Below, in pieces: positions 48,076-57,226 of a stretch of 64,000 nt of DNA; position 1 is the stretch's first letter, and the number at the start of each line of letters is the position of its first letter. Location of the stretch: contig NZ_CP043930.1 in assembly GCF_009720525.1 (NCBI RefSeq), forward strand, positions 7,700,001-7,764,000, read 5' to 3'. This stretch comes from Gimesia benthica (GTDB taxonomy: Bacteria > Planctomycetota > Planctomycetia > Planctomycetales > Planctomycetaceae). The position numbers and the translations under genes are program-made. The notes under the pieces were generated by a model. That model ran no database searches, was not told the origin of the DNA, and was given only the letters and a program-made list of their open reading frames with translations.

Positions 48076-49351
48076 AGCACGCTTTCTTCCAACTGTCGGT
48101 AAATGCTTTTAGGCGACTCTCTTCAGGGCCGTTTAGGTGTAACCAGGGTTCGCATTCGCAGCTCGGTTCATTACCCGATTGACGGGCAGGGGCATCCTGA
48201 ACGACGATCATCCGGGAACGAAGTCGGTTCGCTCCCTGATTGACCCTTTGGGCGAAACCACTGCTGTTCGTAACAATGAATTCAGGCAGGGGAGAAGCAG
48301 CGTGCTTTCGTAAGGAATTCTCGAGTCCCCCGTTGGGAATGGAAGCCAGTTCATCGAGCAGTTTATGCAGGTCTCTCTGATTTCCATCACAGCGAAACAA
48401 CTGGTCGCCCACGAGGCATTCCACTGAAGCATGCTGATTTAACAGTGAGTGACAGATACTGGCTGTGATGCGAATCACCGCTTCCAGGGAGTCGTTGTTA
48501 CCGTGCCGGTAATGCGCTCGCTGGAGATCAGGAATCACCCGCAGAGCACAAACCGCCGCTGCCTGGCGTTCGGTGACAATCATCTGGCCCTGCCTGGCGG
48601 ATTGTGACCAGTGCACCCGCCTCAGGGAGTCGCCCAGCCGAAAAGCCCGGGTGCCGATGACGTCGCCGTAATCACCCGCCCGATGCGAAGCAAAGCGGTC
48701 TTCGCTGGAAGTGACTTCTCTCAGCTCAGGCATAAAGGCCAGCTGGGAGATCTCCGGCCAGACGATCAATACGGAATCGACGGTTAGAGGAATCTTCTTC
48801 TTATATAACCCGAACGGGAAGGCCGTCTCCAGGAAAGCAGTGCTGGTTGAATAAATACCTCGTTTCCGGGGACTGAAATCCCAGATATACTCACTGGTTT
48901 TCCAGCCCGGGATACAATCGATGGCGACTTCACACAGGTGGTCATCATGTTCTGAGAAGGGATGCCGCAGATAAACACCCCAGGCGGGCCAGGGCCAGCT
49001 GTTTTTGACTACCAGTCTGGCACCGACAGGTTCCCCGCACCGGGTACGAACTTTGTTAAAGGAAAGTTCTGCTGAAAGTCCCTGTACGCTGATCCAGGGC
49101 CACAATACGCCGATCAGAATGATCATTGCCAGGGCAGCCGCGATATACAGAATGGCCGAATTGACCAGCAGCCCGCAAATGAAGGCGGTCAAAATGCTGA
49201 TCGCCAGGCACCAGAACGGGTTTCTGACCCAGTAGACCCATTGATTAAGCTGGGGGCAGAAATCGTATTGGAGCATCGTGTTGACGGTGTCTAACCAAGA
49301 ATGAGCAGTTTCTGACTGCTTGTGACCATTCCGTTTATCTGGTTCATGCAT
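48065..49351 (-). CDS. DUF58 domain membrane protein (MoxR client type)
   Basis: 428 residues with AGGTG before the ATG. Two adjacent hydrophobic segments near residues 45-85, then an exposed beta-domain (about 95-200) and a DUF58 signature at about 215-260: SSEDRFASHRAGDYGDVIGT followed by FRLGDSLRRVHWSQSARQG. The C-terminal half is a VWA-like fold. DUF58 proteins are regular partners of MoxR ATPases and probably assemble or respond to envelope proteins. It is the first gene of the module, followed by an overlapping transglutaminase-like gene and then the MoxR gene. Confidence 0.92.
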   Translation of the reverse strand: MHEPDKRNGHKQSETAHSWLDTVNTMLQYDFCPQLNQWVYWVRNPFWCLAISILTAFICGLLVNSAILYIAAALAMIILIGVLWPWISVQGLSAELSFNKVRTRCGEPVGARLVVKNSWPWPAWGVYLRHPFSEHDDHLCEVAIDCIPGWKTSEYIWDFSPRKRGIYSTSTAFLETAFPFGLYKKKIPLTVDSVLIVWPEISQLAFMPELREVTSSEDRFASHRAGDYGDVIGTRAFRLGDSLRRVHWSQSARQGQMIVTERQAAAVCALRVIPDLQRAHYRHGNNDSLEAVIRITASICHSLLNQHASVECLVGDQLFRCDGNQRDLHKLLDELASIPNGGLENSLRKHAASPLPEFIVTNSSGFAQRVNQGANRLRSRMIVVQDAPARQSGNEPSCECEPWLHLNGPEESRLKAFTDSWKKACYAG

Positions 49352-49416
49352 AGTTCACCTGATACGCCCGGGAGAAATATTATTGATGATTAGTTAAAGG
49401 GACTTCCCTGTCCCTG

Positions 49417-49788
49417 TCATAAGTGAAACGATCCGTCCTGATATGCCACACAAGTCCATACGGTCTGATTTGTCTGGTGTTTAATCCAGTAAAAACGCCT
49501 TTTACGCTGCGTTCCGTGATAGACTTCCGGGGGGCCCTGCAGTTCCGGGCTGCCAACCATACTCGGGTTAGCTTTGAAATAGTGTGCCAGTAGGTCGCCG
49601 TCTGATTTGCCAATTGAAGTCTCTCTTTGCCACTGCCCCCCATCAATTTCCAGAACCGCAGGCGGGGCGACAATTGTGGGGCTGTTCTGGTCTGTTTCCT
49701 CATCGGAACAGGCGGTCCACAGAACTGGGGCTGTCAGCAAAAGCAGTGCAAGGTGTCGTCGAACAAGAAGTTGAGAGTTAACAAGCAT
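49417..49788 (-). CDS. Small putative lipoprotein of unknown function
   Basis: 123 residues from the internal ATG at 49788, which opens on a signal sequence ending LLLLTAPVLWTAC; an ATG at 49809 would add seven residues. The mature part has no family I recognise. It is 80 bases downstream of a DUF1559 prepilin-like gene on the same strand. A small lipoprotein after a DUF1559 gene is common in planctomycetes, so a joint role at the surface is plausible. Confidence 0.7.
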   Translation of the reverse strand: MLVNSQLLVRRHLALLLLTAPVLWTACSDEETDQNSPTIVAPPAVLEIDGGQWQRETSIGKSDGDLLAHYFKANPSMVGSPELQGPPEVYHGTQRKRRFYWIKHQTNQTVWTCVAYQDGSFHL

Positions 49789-49868
49789 GGGAGAGTTCAC
49801 AGCATTCATCGGGGAGTGAAAACATCGTTTCTAATCAGACTGTCTGGGGAGTAAGGATATGCGAACGG

Positions 49869-50837
49869 TCAAAATTCACCCAGGACCTGACCATCAGCGC
49901 GACTGAACAGGTTTCGTAGGGTCTCCAGGTGGATGTTCTCCCCCAGGAACCGCACACTTCCATCACAGAGCAGAACATTGGCACCGCCGACATGCAGGCT
50001 ACGTGCTCCTGACACAATCTCGCCGTGATGGACCACATCGGGAGACTCAGAATTAGGGGGCAGATAACCGTGTACCAGGGTGCTGTATCCTAAGCCGCGA
50101 ATCCAGGAGCTTGCTCGCCCACCTTCGTAGGCAGTGGCGGCACGGGAGGTAAGATCGTCAGAGGTCGCAGAGCAGGAACCTCCGCCTGAGACCCGTTTCA
50201 TTTGACGGTTTGGGTCCAGCAAGGTGGAGGTATCCGATCCTCGATCCCCAAATAGAGTTTCCGCCATGAAGATGGTGTTCGTAGTACCGTCCGTAATATC
50301 ACGCAGTCGCGTCGAAGAACCACGCCAGAAGAGGCCATCATTTTCAGATGTGCAATATTCCGTATTGAGTCCAGAGCCTCCGTTGACCATGTAATTAGAA
50401 CCAGCCCAGACAGTGCCGTTTGAATCGGTATAGAACACGTTGCCTGCATCACCGGGGCACATGAAAATAGGGATAGTCTGTTTGGCAACATCTACCAGGG
50501 CAGGGTTTAAAGAAGCTGCCCAGGGAAGGCCTGAAAGCAGTGGTTCTCTGAAATCGATCAGATTGTGTAAATTACCCTGGTCGATGTAAGACAGTAATTG
50601 AGCTGAGGGGGAGTACCCATACAGCGAGTCGGCGGCCAGCAATGGTAGACGTGAATGTGTGGAATAGTAATTATGCAGCGCCAAACCAAGTTGTTTCAGG
50701 TTATTTTTGCACTGAGTTCGTCTCGCAGCTTCACGTGCCATCTGGACTGCGGGCAGTAGCAGGGCAATGAGAATGGCGATGATGGCAATCACCACCAGTA
50801 ATTCGATCAGTGTGAAACCACGATATTTGCGTTTCAT
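49869..50837 (-). CDS. DUF1559 prepilin-like protein
   Basis: 322 residues. The N-terminus ([20 protein letters not shown]) is a type IV pilin/pseudopilin signal: a short basic leader, Gly before the processed Phe, and Glu at +5. Then come [17 protein letters not shown] and [13 protein letters not shown], the DUF1559 consensus, and the C-terminal family motif [15 protein letters not shown]. Dozens of paralogues per genome are typical of planctomycetes; their exact function is unknown, but they resemble type II secretion pseudopilins. It probably has its own promoter in the AT-rich upstream region. Confidence 0.93.
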   Translation of the reverse strand: MKRKYRGFTLIELLVVIAIIAILIALLLPAVQMAREAARRTQCKNNLKQLGLALHNYYSTHSRLPLLAADSLYGYSPSAQLLSYIDQGNLHNLIDFREPLLSGLPWAASLNPALVDVAKQTIPIFMCPGDAGNVFYTDSNGTVWAGSNYMVNGGSGLNTEYCTSENDGLFWRGSSTRLRDITDGTTNTIFMAETLFGDRGSDTSTLLDPNRQMKRVSGGGSCSATSDDLTSRAATAYEGGRASSWIRGLGYSTLVHGYLPPNSESPDVVHHGEIVSGARSLHVGGANVLLCDGSVRFLGENIHLETLRNLFSRADGQVLGEF

Positions 50838-51162
50838 GTTCTATACTCCAACGGATTTTGAAAAAGAGGTATCGAATCCGGCGTTAGGAGGCGGCTTGCC
50901 TGAATCTGTGACTGCATACGCATATTACAATTAATATACTCTATGATGCAAATGCAAAATGATTGCAATAGAATGTTTTTATAAAAATGCCTTAGTCGCT
51001 ACTACGCGAAGTGGAAATGTGGGCTGGAAATCTGTGAAGGGAGAGCGTATAAGGAGCGTTGTTCCCGAGAGGGGCATTCCCTCGGGAACAAGTCTGGAAC
51101 TGATGAGTTCGTAGTTGAAATGACTGACAGCAGAAAGCGTATGTTCTACTCTCTGTTTCCAG
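50838..51162. other. Intergenic region, 325 bp, with AT-rich upstream region and hairpin
   Basis: No coding sequence seen. The part next to the DUF1559 gene (about 50915-50990) is AT-rich and is the likely promoter. At 51061-51089 there is a hairpin (8-bp stem, then inner GGG/CCC) downstream of the flotillin gene. It lacks a T-run on the minus strand, so it may be a weak terminator or an RNA-stabilising element. Confidence 0.5.
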
Positions 51163-52182
51163 TTACTGAGACCAGGAGTAATGCATTAGAGTCGAAATCG
51201 ATCTGATTCTCTGGCTGGAACTTTTTGTCTGATCCATGGTCTGTTTACTACTCGGTCTCTGCAAGGGCTTTGAGTACAGTCGTCCTTCACGGTACGTATC
51301 AGCCAGAGCAAGTGGAATTTGTGCCTCTGCCAGAACAACCAGGGCCTGATTCTCTTGTGTCCGGGCCAGCATTTCCTGTTCCCGCGCTACAGCAAGTGCC
51401 CGCCGTCCTTCTGCTTCTGCTCGAGCAATGTTGACGTCCGCATTTGCCTGTGTGATCCGCAGCTGTGCCCCGATATTCCTGCCAACGTGAATCGAGGCAA
51501 TATCGATGGAGATGATCGTGAACGAAGTCTGTGAGTCCAGGCCTTTGGCGATTACCTTTCGGGAAATTAATGTCGGATCGGCCAGCGCTTCCTGATAGAA
51601 GTCACAGGCACCGATTGCGGAAACGATTCCCTCACCCACACGCGCGATCACGGTTGATTCTGCGGCACCGCCTATGAGGTTCGAAAGATTAGTCCTAACG
51701 GTCACCAGCGCGCGAACATTCAGTTGAATGCCGTCTTTGGAGACACCATCCAGAGTACTTTGGATGCCTGCCTTTGGTTCAGGACAAAATATGACTTTGG
51801 GATTTACGCTGACCTGGACTGCTTCCAGAATATCGCGCCCGGCCAGATCGATGGCAGCCGCGGTATCCCAGTCAAGCTCGATCTGAGCGCGATGAGCTGC
51901 AATCAGGGCAAGAATAATGCGGCGTACGTCTCCCCCAGCCAGATACTGGGCCTCAATTGCATCGGTCGAGATATTGGAAAGTCCTGCCTGAACGGCCATG
52001 ATTTTGACCTGGACAATGACTCTCGGATCAACTTTTCTGAGAGGCATCATAATGAGTGACAACAGGCTAATGTGGGTCCCCGTGACATACGCTTGCAGCC
52101 ATAACGAGGAAAATCTCACACCTACGAAAAATAGGGCAGCTGTGCCAGCGGCTGCGATCAGCCAAAACCAGAAATTGATCAT
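51163..52182 (-). CDS. floA: FloA-type flotillin-like SPFH protein
   Basis: 339 residues. An N-terminal membrane segment (about 5-27) is followed by LLSLIMMPLRKVDP and QAGLSNISTDAIEAQYLAGGDV, typical of the FloA/YqfA (UPF0365) family. The SPFH-like core continues to a long Ala/Glu-rich helix (about 240-300, ANADVNIARAEAEGRRALAVAREQEM). FloA scaffolds functional membrane microdomains. The C-terminal 40 residues (after YREGRL) do not resemble the family's usual end. The start overlaps the previous stop by one base (TAATG at 52180-52184), so translation is coupled to the MpsC-like gene. No NfeD gene is adjacent. Confidence 0.87.
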   Translation of the reverse strand: MINFWFWLIAAAGTAALFFVGVRFSSLWLQAYVTGTHISLLSLIMMPLRKVDPRVIVQVKIMAVQAGLSNISTDAIEAQYLAGGDVRRIILALIAAHRAQIELDWDTAAAIDLAGRDILEAVQVSVNPKVIFCPEPKAGIQSTLDGVSKDGIQLNVRALVTVRTNLSNLIGGAAESTVIARVGEGIVSAIGACDFYQEALADPTLISRKVIAKGLDSQTSFTIISIDIASIHVGRNIGAQLRITQANADVNIARAEAEGRRALAVAREQEMLARTQENQALVVLAEAQIPLALADTYREGRLYSKPLQRPSSKQTMDQTKSSSQRIRSISTLMHYSWSQ

Positions 52183-52595
52183 TATAGATGGCTTTCACTT
52201 TCGATCAGTGTTTCCACGGATAGATCACCTGCGAGCTTAAATACCTGCAGTGGTGTTCCTGTTGCATAAATATGGATGATATCTCCCGTAATAGAATCGA
52301 TGTCTACTACAACTTCTTGCAGGGGAATACCAGCGATTCTCTCGATTTCCGCTCCCAAAAGTCCGAGCGAGTCTCGGACCAGTTCTGCATGAAAATCGCG
52401 TAAGCGCACAGTTCCTTTCTCGGTCTGGCAAAGAATGGTCTCAGCCGGGGTGAGGGCCTCGAGCAATGTGATCACCATCATTCCGTCACTGAGGACTACT
52501 GTCACAGATTTAGGAGTATATCCTGTACGCTGCCGTTGAAAATCATGGACCGTATGTGCCACTTTTGCTGTAATGGTGAGCGAGGAGTAAGTCAT
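52182..52595 (-). CDS. DUF2294 / MpsC-like protein
   Basis: 137 residues from the ATG at 52595, chosen because it overlaps the upstream stop as ATGA; a TTG at 52613 is also in frame. It matches the DUF2294 pattern: a helix with the early TGYTPKSVTVVLSDGMMVITL, then EALTPAETILCQTEKG, a central helix ending RDSLGLLGAEIERIAG, and a final strand IIHIYATG. This family is named after MpsC of the Na-translocating Mps system, but MpsA/MpsB are not in the window. It is coupled on both sides, to a small protein upstream and a flotillin downstream. The role is unknown; a membrane-potential or flotillin link is speculative. Confidence 0.72.
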   Translation of the reverse strand: MTYSSLTITAKVAHTVHDFQRQRTGYTPKSVTVVLSDGMMVITLLEALTPAETILCQTEKGTVRLRDFHAELVRDSLGLLGAEIERIAGIPLQEVVVDIDSITGDIIHIYATGTPLQVFKLAGDLSVETLIESESHL

Positions 52596-52846
52596 GAGAG
52601 TCTTGTCCCGCAAGTCGTGCAGACGGTTTTTACTCTATTAGCTTCATTTTTAATTATGAGAATCGTTCGACCAGTTTGGTCCTCAACCGTATCGTGTGCA
52701 AGATGTCTACCATGACAGACTTTCTGCGAAATGATGTTTCGTGCAAGTACGCTTGCAGATAAAGTCTGGGCTAGTTTCATCATGCCGTCTTTCGAATGTG
52801 AATTGAGAAAATCAGGAATGCAGTCTGATACAGACTCTGGCACCAT
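52592..52846 (-). CDS. Small hypothetical protein, first gene of the flotillin operon
   Basis: 84 residues from the ATG at 52846. I recognise no family. It ends in a short Cys pair (VCTTCGT) reminiscent of half a zinc knuckle. No clear ribosome site is seen. Its stop overlaps the MpsC-like gene start (ATGA at 52592-52595), the main evidence that it is a real gene. Confidence 0.5.
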   Translation of the reverse strand: MVPESVSDCIPDFLNSHSKDGMMKLAQTLSASVLARNIISQKVCHGRHLAHDTVEDQTGRTILIIKNEANRVKTVCTTCGTRLS

Positions 52847-53187
52847 CACGATTTGGTCTACATGATCAAAGTGAGAGGAATTGATTCGAATGTTTCTAAT
52901 TATTGACTTGGAAAATACCTCTTCGATTTGTCGGGTAGAACGAAGACTTTACCAGGCCGAACCTTAAAATCAGACAAGTATCGTCGTTTCAGTCTTTGAA
53001 GGGCGTCTGAAATCGGACGGGAATACTTACTAAGGTCGCGAAAGAATACTGCCTCTGCAAATCACAAATTAGAGAGGCTTACATTGCTCCAGTCAGCCTG
53101 CCATCAAGTTGATCTAGTGCTTTGGATTATGATGAGCAACGACAGCTCCTATCTGTCAACTACTGCACTTATAGAAAAAGATGACCG
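52847..53187. other. Intergenic region, 341 bp, containing a possible coding remnant
   Basis: Apart from the short minus-strand frame at 52900-53061 (listed separately), I see no gene, terminator or RNA structure here. The promoter of the flotillin operon should lie near its left end. Confidence 0.4.
52900..53061 (-). pseudogene. Possible orphan coding fragment (53 codons)
   Basis: A minus-strand frame between stops at 53062-53064 and 52900-52902 reads like natural protein: AVFFRDLSKYSRPISDALQR then a basic stretch ending in KVRPGKVFVLPDKSKRYF. It has no plausible start codon, so it looks like the C-terminal piece of a decayed gene. I cannot name the family, and chance cannot be excluded. 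Confidence 0.3.
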
Positions 53188-53706
53188 CTATGCGTCCATA
53201 GACAAGTTTTGTGAATCAACATATTTTTCGAACTGTTCGCAGCGTTCTTTAACCGACAGAAACGGCATTCCATCTGTTTTGCGATAACGTTCACCCCGGA
53301 TGAACCAGAACGCCAGCCCTCCCGTATTGTGCCTGGGAGTTCGGGTCTTTCTGGGAGATCTGACTCCCAGTGAACCCTTACGGCCAGTCTTTTCCCATCC
53401 GCGGGCTTCCATGATCATACGTACCAGAACTCCAATTGCCTGTCGGAATCGCATACTTCGCTGGACGTGCACGCCGGAAAGAAACTGATCAACTTCAGGC
53501 AATGCTTCCAGTTCACGAACGACGCCAGCCAGGGGGGACCGATCATGATGCAGTTCAGATTCTTCCATCCTGCGCTGCCGATCAGGACATTCGAAAAATT
53601 GCAGAACGGCATCAAAAGGTTCATCAGATTCATTAAAAATATCCGAGAAAGTTCGGCCCTGACTGTCTTCGAGAAATTTCTTTCTTGTAATCTTTACTTT
53701 CGGCAT
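53188..53706 (-). CDS. Hypothetical protein, basic
   Basis: 172 residues with a good ribosome site (AAGGA, seven bases before the ATG). N-terminal KVKITRKKFLEDSQGRTFSD, a central Arg-rich helical region (FRQAIGVLVRMIMEARGW), then a basic linker and a C-terminal LAFWFIRGERYRKTDGMP. No signal peptide or membrane segment, and no domain that I recognise. It stands alone between the flotillin operon and a methyltransferase-like gene. Confidence 0.6.
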   Translation of the reverse strand: MPKVKITRKKFLEDSQGRTFSDIFNESDEPFDAVLQFFECPDRQRRMEESELHHDRSPLAGVVRELEALPEVDQFLSGVHVQRSMRFRQAIGVLVRMIMEARGWEKTGRKGSLGVRSPRKTRTPRHNTGGLAFWFIRGERYRKTDGMPFLSVKERCEQFEKYVDSQNLSMDA

Positions 53707-53977
53707 CCGTCAGGTCCTTGATATTCAGGTATTGAACAGCTCACTTTGTACATGCAATATTGGAACGTACAAATATTGTATCTCCATTATGGGTGAAGAC
53801 AATGGCAATGTTGAGTGAATCCATGGAATGCCACCATTATGGATTTATTATCTATCAAGGCCTGCGTTGTGACCAGAAGCATCTGAATGAAGACAATAAC
53901 GGAGCTTATTATCAGAGAAAACCAATCTACCAGGGTAGAAATTCAGAGTTTATATGCAGTATCGAAATCAGGATGCC

Positions 53978-54622
53978 CTAAGGAGTTTCAGGCAATTCAT
54001 TCACTTTACGTCTTAGACGCACTGTTTCGGGGTAGTCATACGTCAGTAATAGAGCCCCCTCGGCGGCATATTTCTCGAATAAACTTGAGATCAGATAGTC
54101 TTCGCCGGGCCAGGGGTAGGCAAATACGACATCAAAGTCTTCGAGACTGCATTGAAGCTCATCGTATCCATCTTCCGCATCTGTGATGAGCCAGGAATAA
54201 GCGGCGTTGTTGTCGACATACGCCTCCTCAGCAAGGAATTCGGCGCCCGAGGGGATAAAACTACCCAAAGCGAACTCTACCGGGAGATCAAAATCATCTG
54301 CCAGTCTGCGGGATGCTTCAACCAGGGCCTGATCAACTTCAATTCCACAGGCTGTAAACTCAAGCATCGAAGCTAAGGACGCAACCACTCCGAAACCACT
54401 TCCCCATTCGCACATCAAATTTCCGGAGGCAAGATTCTCATTAATGATGGCTTGCAGAGCGAGATAGACCGTTTTGAAATCACTTGGTACAAAGCCTGAA
54501 GTGCGTCGCTGGCTATTCTCAAGAAACTGGCTGACTCTTAAATCAGCTTCGCGAAGAAAAGTATCTATCTCATTTGGCAGAACCGAACTGTGATTTGAAA
54601 TTTTAATATCCACTAATGACAC
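53978..54622 (-). CDS. Class I SAM-dependent methyltransferase-like protein
   Basis: 214 residues from a GTG with AGGA upstream. A helical N-terminus (about 1-65) leads to a Rossmann motif I (MCEWGSGFGVVASLA), motif II acidic residue in ACGIEVDQ, and motif IV-like DFDVVFAYPWPGED, close to a PPW-type motif. Substrate not predictable. The downstream half ends LRRKVNELPETP. It could modify protein or RNA, or a small molecule. A second methyltransferase-fold gene follows upstream on the same strand (54715-55410). Confidence 0.75.
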   Translation of the reverse strand: MSLVDIKISNHSSVLPNEIDTFLREADLRVSQFLENSQRRTSGFVPSDFKTVYLALQAIINENLASGNLMCEWGSGFGVVASLASMLEFTACGIEVDQALVEASRRLADDFDLPVEFALGSFIPSGAEFLAEEAYVDNNAAYSWLITDAEDGYDELQCSLEDFDVVFAYPWPGEDYLISSLFEKYAAEGALLLTYDYPETVRLRRKVNELPETP

Positions 54623-54714
54623 AGCAAATAATCCTGCAGAGACATTGGCACAGTGTGAGGCACCACGCTTCGTCGTGTTTTGAAACAGTTGATAGAGAAT
54701 CGACTGAAGTAGAA

Positions 54715-55410
54715 TCAGTCACGAGCAAAAAACAGCCAGTCAGTCTGTTGTTCGTTGATCAAATTATTGAAAACGGTCACGGGTTCGATATGAACTTCAC
54801 GAAACACCTCATGCAGCGCATCGACAAACCGCGAGCTCTCTGCGTACGACCAGACGCCGAGAAGTCCTTCTTCTTTCAGATGGCGCTTCGCCAACTGCAG
54901 TCCATCGGCGGTGTAGAAACTACCGCTGGTGTCGTCCAGATTATCATCAGGCGAATGATCCACATCGATGAGGATCAGGTCATGCATTTGCTGGGGTGGA
55001 CTGGCAAGTTGCTGATAGATGTCATTTTGTATGACTGATAGACGACTGTCTGTGGTCAGTTGATCCGACAGTGGGATCAGGCCTTGTTCCAGCCAGTCGA
55101 TCACCTGTGGCAGAAACTCGACCACCTCTAATTGCGAAACTCGCTCGGAGTTCAGCGCTGTCGAAGCAGTATATCCCAGACCGAGGCCTCCTACCAGCAC
55201 CTGCAGGCCAGTTCCTGGGTGCATTTGCAACGCGATTTCCGACAGCGCCTTCTCGGAGGCCGTCAGGTAACTGCTCATCAGGAATTCGTGATTTAGTGTA
55301 ACTTCTGTGACGATGGTTCCCGGTTCGCATAACAACTCGCGACGACGCAAGCACAACATGCCGAGATCCGTGGGCTCATAGGCGAGAATCTCAAAGAACG
55401 GAGGTTTCAT
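54715..55410 (-). CDS. Spermidine synthase-like (SpeE fold) protein
   Basis: 231 residues. Motif I is VLVGGLGLGYTASTAL; the acidic residue that binds the donor is in LEVVEFLPQV; then the DLILIDVDHSPDD segment and FYTADGLQLAKRHLKEEGLL, as in polyamine aminopropyltransferases and related SAM-binding proteins. The catalytic loop usually shows D-x-x-D with aromatic partners; here it is DVDHSPDDN, so genuine spermidine synthase activity is doubtful. Many bacterial relatives are annotated 'spermidine synthase' without evidence. Confidence 0.75.
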   Translation of the reverse strand: MKPPFFEILAYEPTDLGMLCLRRRELLCEPGTIVTEVTLNHEFLMSSYLTASEKALSEIALQMHPGTGLQVLVGGLGLGYTASTALNSERVSQLEVVEFLPQVIDWLEQGLIPLSDQLTTDSRLSVIQNDIYQQLASPPQQMHDLILIDVDHSPDDNLDDTSGSFYTADGLQLAKRHLKEEGLLGVWSYAESSRFVDALHEVFREVHIEPVTVFNNLINEQQTDWLFFARD

Positions 55411-55595
55411 AGAAGAGCGGCTTTCGTTACGTATGAAGTTAGCCGCCTGACAGGCAAAAGCGTGTATCTGTCTGTTCTATTTTCGAGTTTTCGTAATCCG
55501 GGCTAACCTTGGATCCAGCAGGACCTTCAAGGTGAAGGCCCTGTTTGCTCCTGTTCGTGTTGCTGAGATTAAGAACGAAGTTGTTCTCAGTTTTC

Positions 55596-55793
55596 TCAGA
55601 TTGGTCTCACGTTCTCGGCACACGGTCCTTTGGGACCACGTCCTTCAGTGTACGACACTCGCTGTCCGGTCTGGAGCTGGTCGAATGGTATTCCTTCAAG
55701 ATTCGACGAGTGGAAGAACAGGTCCTTGCCAGTTCCAGTATCGATAAATCCAAAGCCCTTCTGCATTACCACTTTGATCGTGCCTTCAGCCAT
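55596..55793 (-). CDS. Cold-shock domain protein
   Basis: 65 residues, a single cold-shock domain. RNP1 is KGFGFI and RNP2 is LFFHSS, with the usual start GTIKVVMQ and end KGPCAENVRPI. AGGA precedes the ATG. CSPs bind single-stranded RNA and DNA and melt secondary structure. Whether it is cold-induced cannot be told from the sequence. Confidence 0.95.
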   Translation of the reverse strand: MAEGTIKVVMQKGFGFIDTGTGKDLFFHSSNLEGIPFDQLQTGQRVSYTEGRGPKGPCAENVRPI

Positions 55794-56086
55794 ATTAAGT
55801 CCTGTTCCTCAAAAAGAGTTTCTATGCGGAGCTGCCTGACACTACACTGGAGAGACCAATTCGCCGCGTAGACGAATCGTAACTGAAGGGAAGTTGCGAG
55901 GTCAACAGGCAGGGACAGTGTTTGTTTTTAGTTCTAAGATTAAAACAGAGCGTTTTAAGAGAGAATTCGGAGGATGCATTCTTAGCGAATTCAAGAAACA
56001 GACACTCATGCAAGACTGAAATACTAAATCAGAAAAGAATGAATCAGCAGCACAGACTCATGACATGTCCCGAGTTCTACGGTATA

Positions 56087-56842
56087 TCACTCACCCGTAG
56101 ACTGCTCACTGTCGAGTTTTTTTGCCTGCTTGTGTCCTTCATCGGACTGCCCGAGTTTCCAATAGCTTGACAGGTATAAGTGGCTGTTGGGAAGCTGATG
56201 TTCTTCCTTGAAGAAATGCCTGAGTTGCCGCATACTGTTGAATTCGCAGGCGGACCAGACGGCTGGTTGGCCTGCCTGCCAGGGCAAGGCTTTGACCTTT
56301 GAAATCAGAAAACCTCCTTCAGGATCCGGCTGGGGATTTACTTCCCAGTGGAATTTCAGACCAGGGGGGGCTTTCAGGGGCTGGATCTCTGTTTCGCTGG
56401 GAATCTCGATGACGACATGTCCGCTGGCATCGTCGGGCAACTGTTCCAGGTTGACACTGATCGCTGGTAATGCGGCCATGTCACCGACCAGCAGAAACCA
56501 GTCCGCGTCGTGATTAATCAACTTCTTTGGACCGGGATCGCCGACCTGAATCCGGTCTCCCGGTTGCGCCTGTTTCGCCCAGGAGGATGCGGGCCCCAGG
56601 GGATCGTGCATGACAAAGTCGAGGTCGATTTCCATCGGCCTCTGTTGTCTGATGGTGTAGGATCGCTTTTGAGGGGGCTTGTCACCTGCTTGCGGAAACA
56701 TCAGTTTCACGTAAGCACTTTCCTGATTGCTGGGATAATCAGCCATCGCAGCGCCCCCCAAAGTGATTCGCAACATATGCTCGGTGATTCTGCTTGTGCG
56801 AATGACTTCTAATTCTCTGATGGGCCGATTAGCCATGGGCAT
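56087..56842 (-). CDS. Siderophore-interacting (ViuB-type) FAD-dependent reductase
   Basis: 251 residues. The N-terminal FAD-binding barrel has TEHMLRITLGG, the motif RSYTIRQQ (RxYTxR) and then VMHDPLGPASSWAKQAQPGD; the C-terminal NAD(P)H-like domain has WFLLVGDMAALPAISVNLEQLP and SACEFNSMRQLRHF. This is the SIP/ViuB family, which releases iron from ferric siderophores by reduction in the cytoplasm. No siderophore transporter is adjacent, so uptake must be encoded elsewhere. Two possible starts, two residues apart (56842 and 56836). Confidence 0.9.
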   Translation of the reverse strand: MPMANRPIRELEVIRTSRITEHMLRITLGGAAMADYPSNQESAYVKLMFPQAGDKPPQKRSYTIRQQRPMEIDLDFVMHDPLGPASSWAKQAQPGDRIQVGDPGPKKLINHDADWFLLVGDMAALPAISVNLEQLPDDASGHVVIEIPSETEIQPLKAPPGLKFHWEVNPQPDPEGGFLISKVKALPWQAGQPAVWSACEFNSMRQLRHFFKEEHQLPNSHLYLSSYWKLGQSDEGHKQAKKLDSEQSTGE

Positions 56843-57004
56843 TGTCTCTTGTTATCTGGGAATACTCAATGACGCAGATTCAATCATAGCGCATGCAGTC
56901 TCGGGATACAAATTGAAGGCATGCAGTAAAAATTGCCGGTCATTGGGGGGCGTTTTTTAAACAGCCCGGAGCGGTTTGGTAAGGGGTATCAAACTACAAC
57001 GAAT

Positions 57005-57050
57005 AAAGACCACTTACTGAAACAGAACCTGTTTCGATAAGTGGTCTTTT
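57005..57050 (-). terminator. Intrinsic terminator of tRNA-Pro
   Basis: Long inverted repeat (arms with AAGACCACTTA and GAAACAG segments, interrupted by a small internal loop) immediately downstream of the tRNA on the minus strand. The minus-strand tail is TTTATT. Confidence 0.75.
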
Positions 57051-57066
57051 GTGTGTGACTGGAAAG

Positions 57067-57140
57067 TCGGGATGACAAGATTTGAACTTGCGACCTCTGC
57101 GTCCCGAACGCAGCGCTCTACCAGGCTGAGCCACATCCCG
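57067..57140 (-). tRNA. tRNA-Pro (anticodon CGG)
   Basis: 74 nt. The acceptor stem CGGGATG/CATCCCG is perfectly paired, with discriminator A (57067). The D arm has GGCTCAGCCTGGTAGAGC, the anticodon stem is CTGCG/CGCAG around the loop TTCGGGA (anticodon CGG, reading CCG), and the T arm has GTTCAAATC. CCA is not encoded. Confidence 0.95.
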
Positions 57141-57226
57141 TGGGAGTCTTATTCTATCATGACGTCATGTCCGGTCAACGCAGTCGGATACAAAGTCTCG
57201 CGACTTTTTGACCGAAATCATGAAAA

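Noticed and set aside
51163..51300. Possible frameshift at the end of the FloA-like gene (another frame ends in RTTVLKALAETE)
   Set aside because: The alternative tail is only about 12 residues long and the family's C-terminus is variable, so the evidence is too thin.
53760..53981. Plus-strand frame of 73 codons between two minus-strand genes
   Set aside because: It starts at TTG, has no ribosome site and no recognisable motif; I cannot support it as a gene.
55519..55543. Small hairpin between the cold-shock gene and the SpeE-like gene
   Set aside because: The stem is interrupted, the loop is 3 bases and the minus strand has no T-run; possible terminator, but too weak to list.
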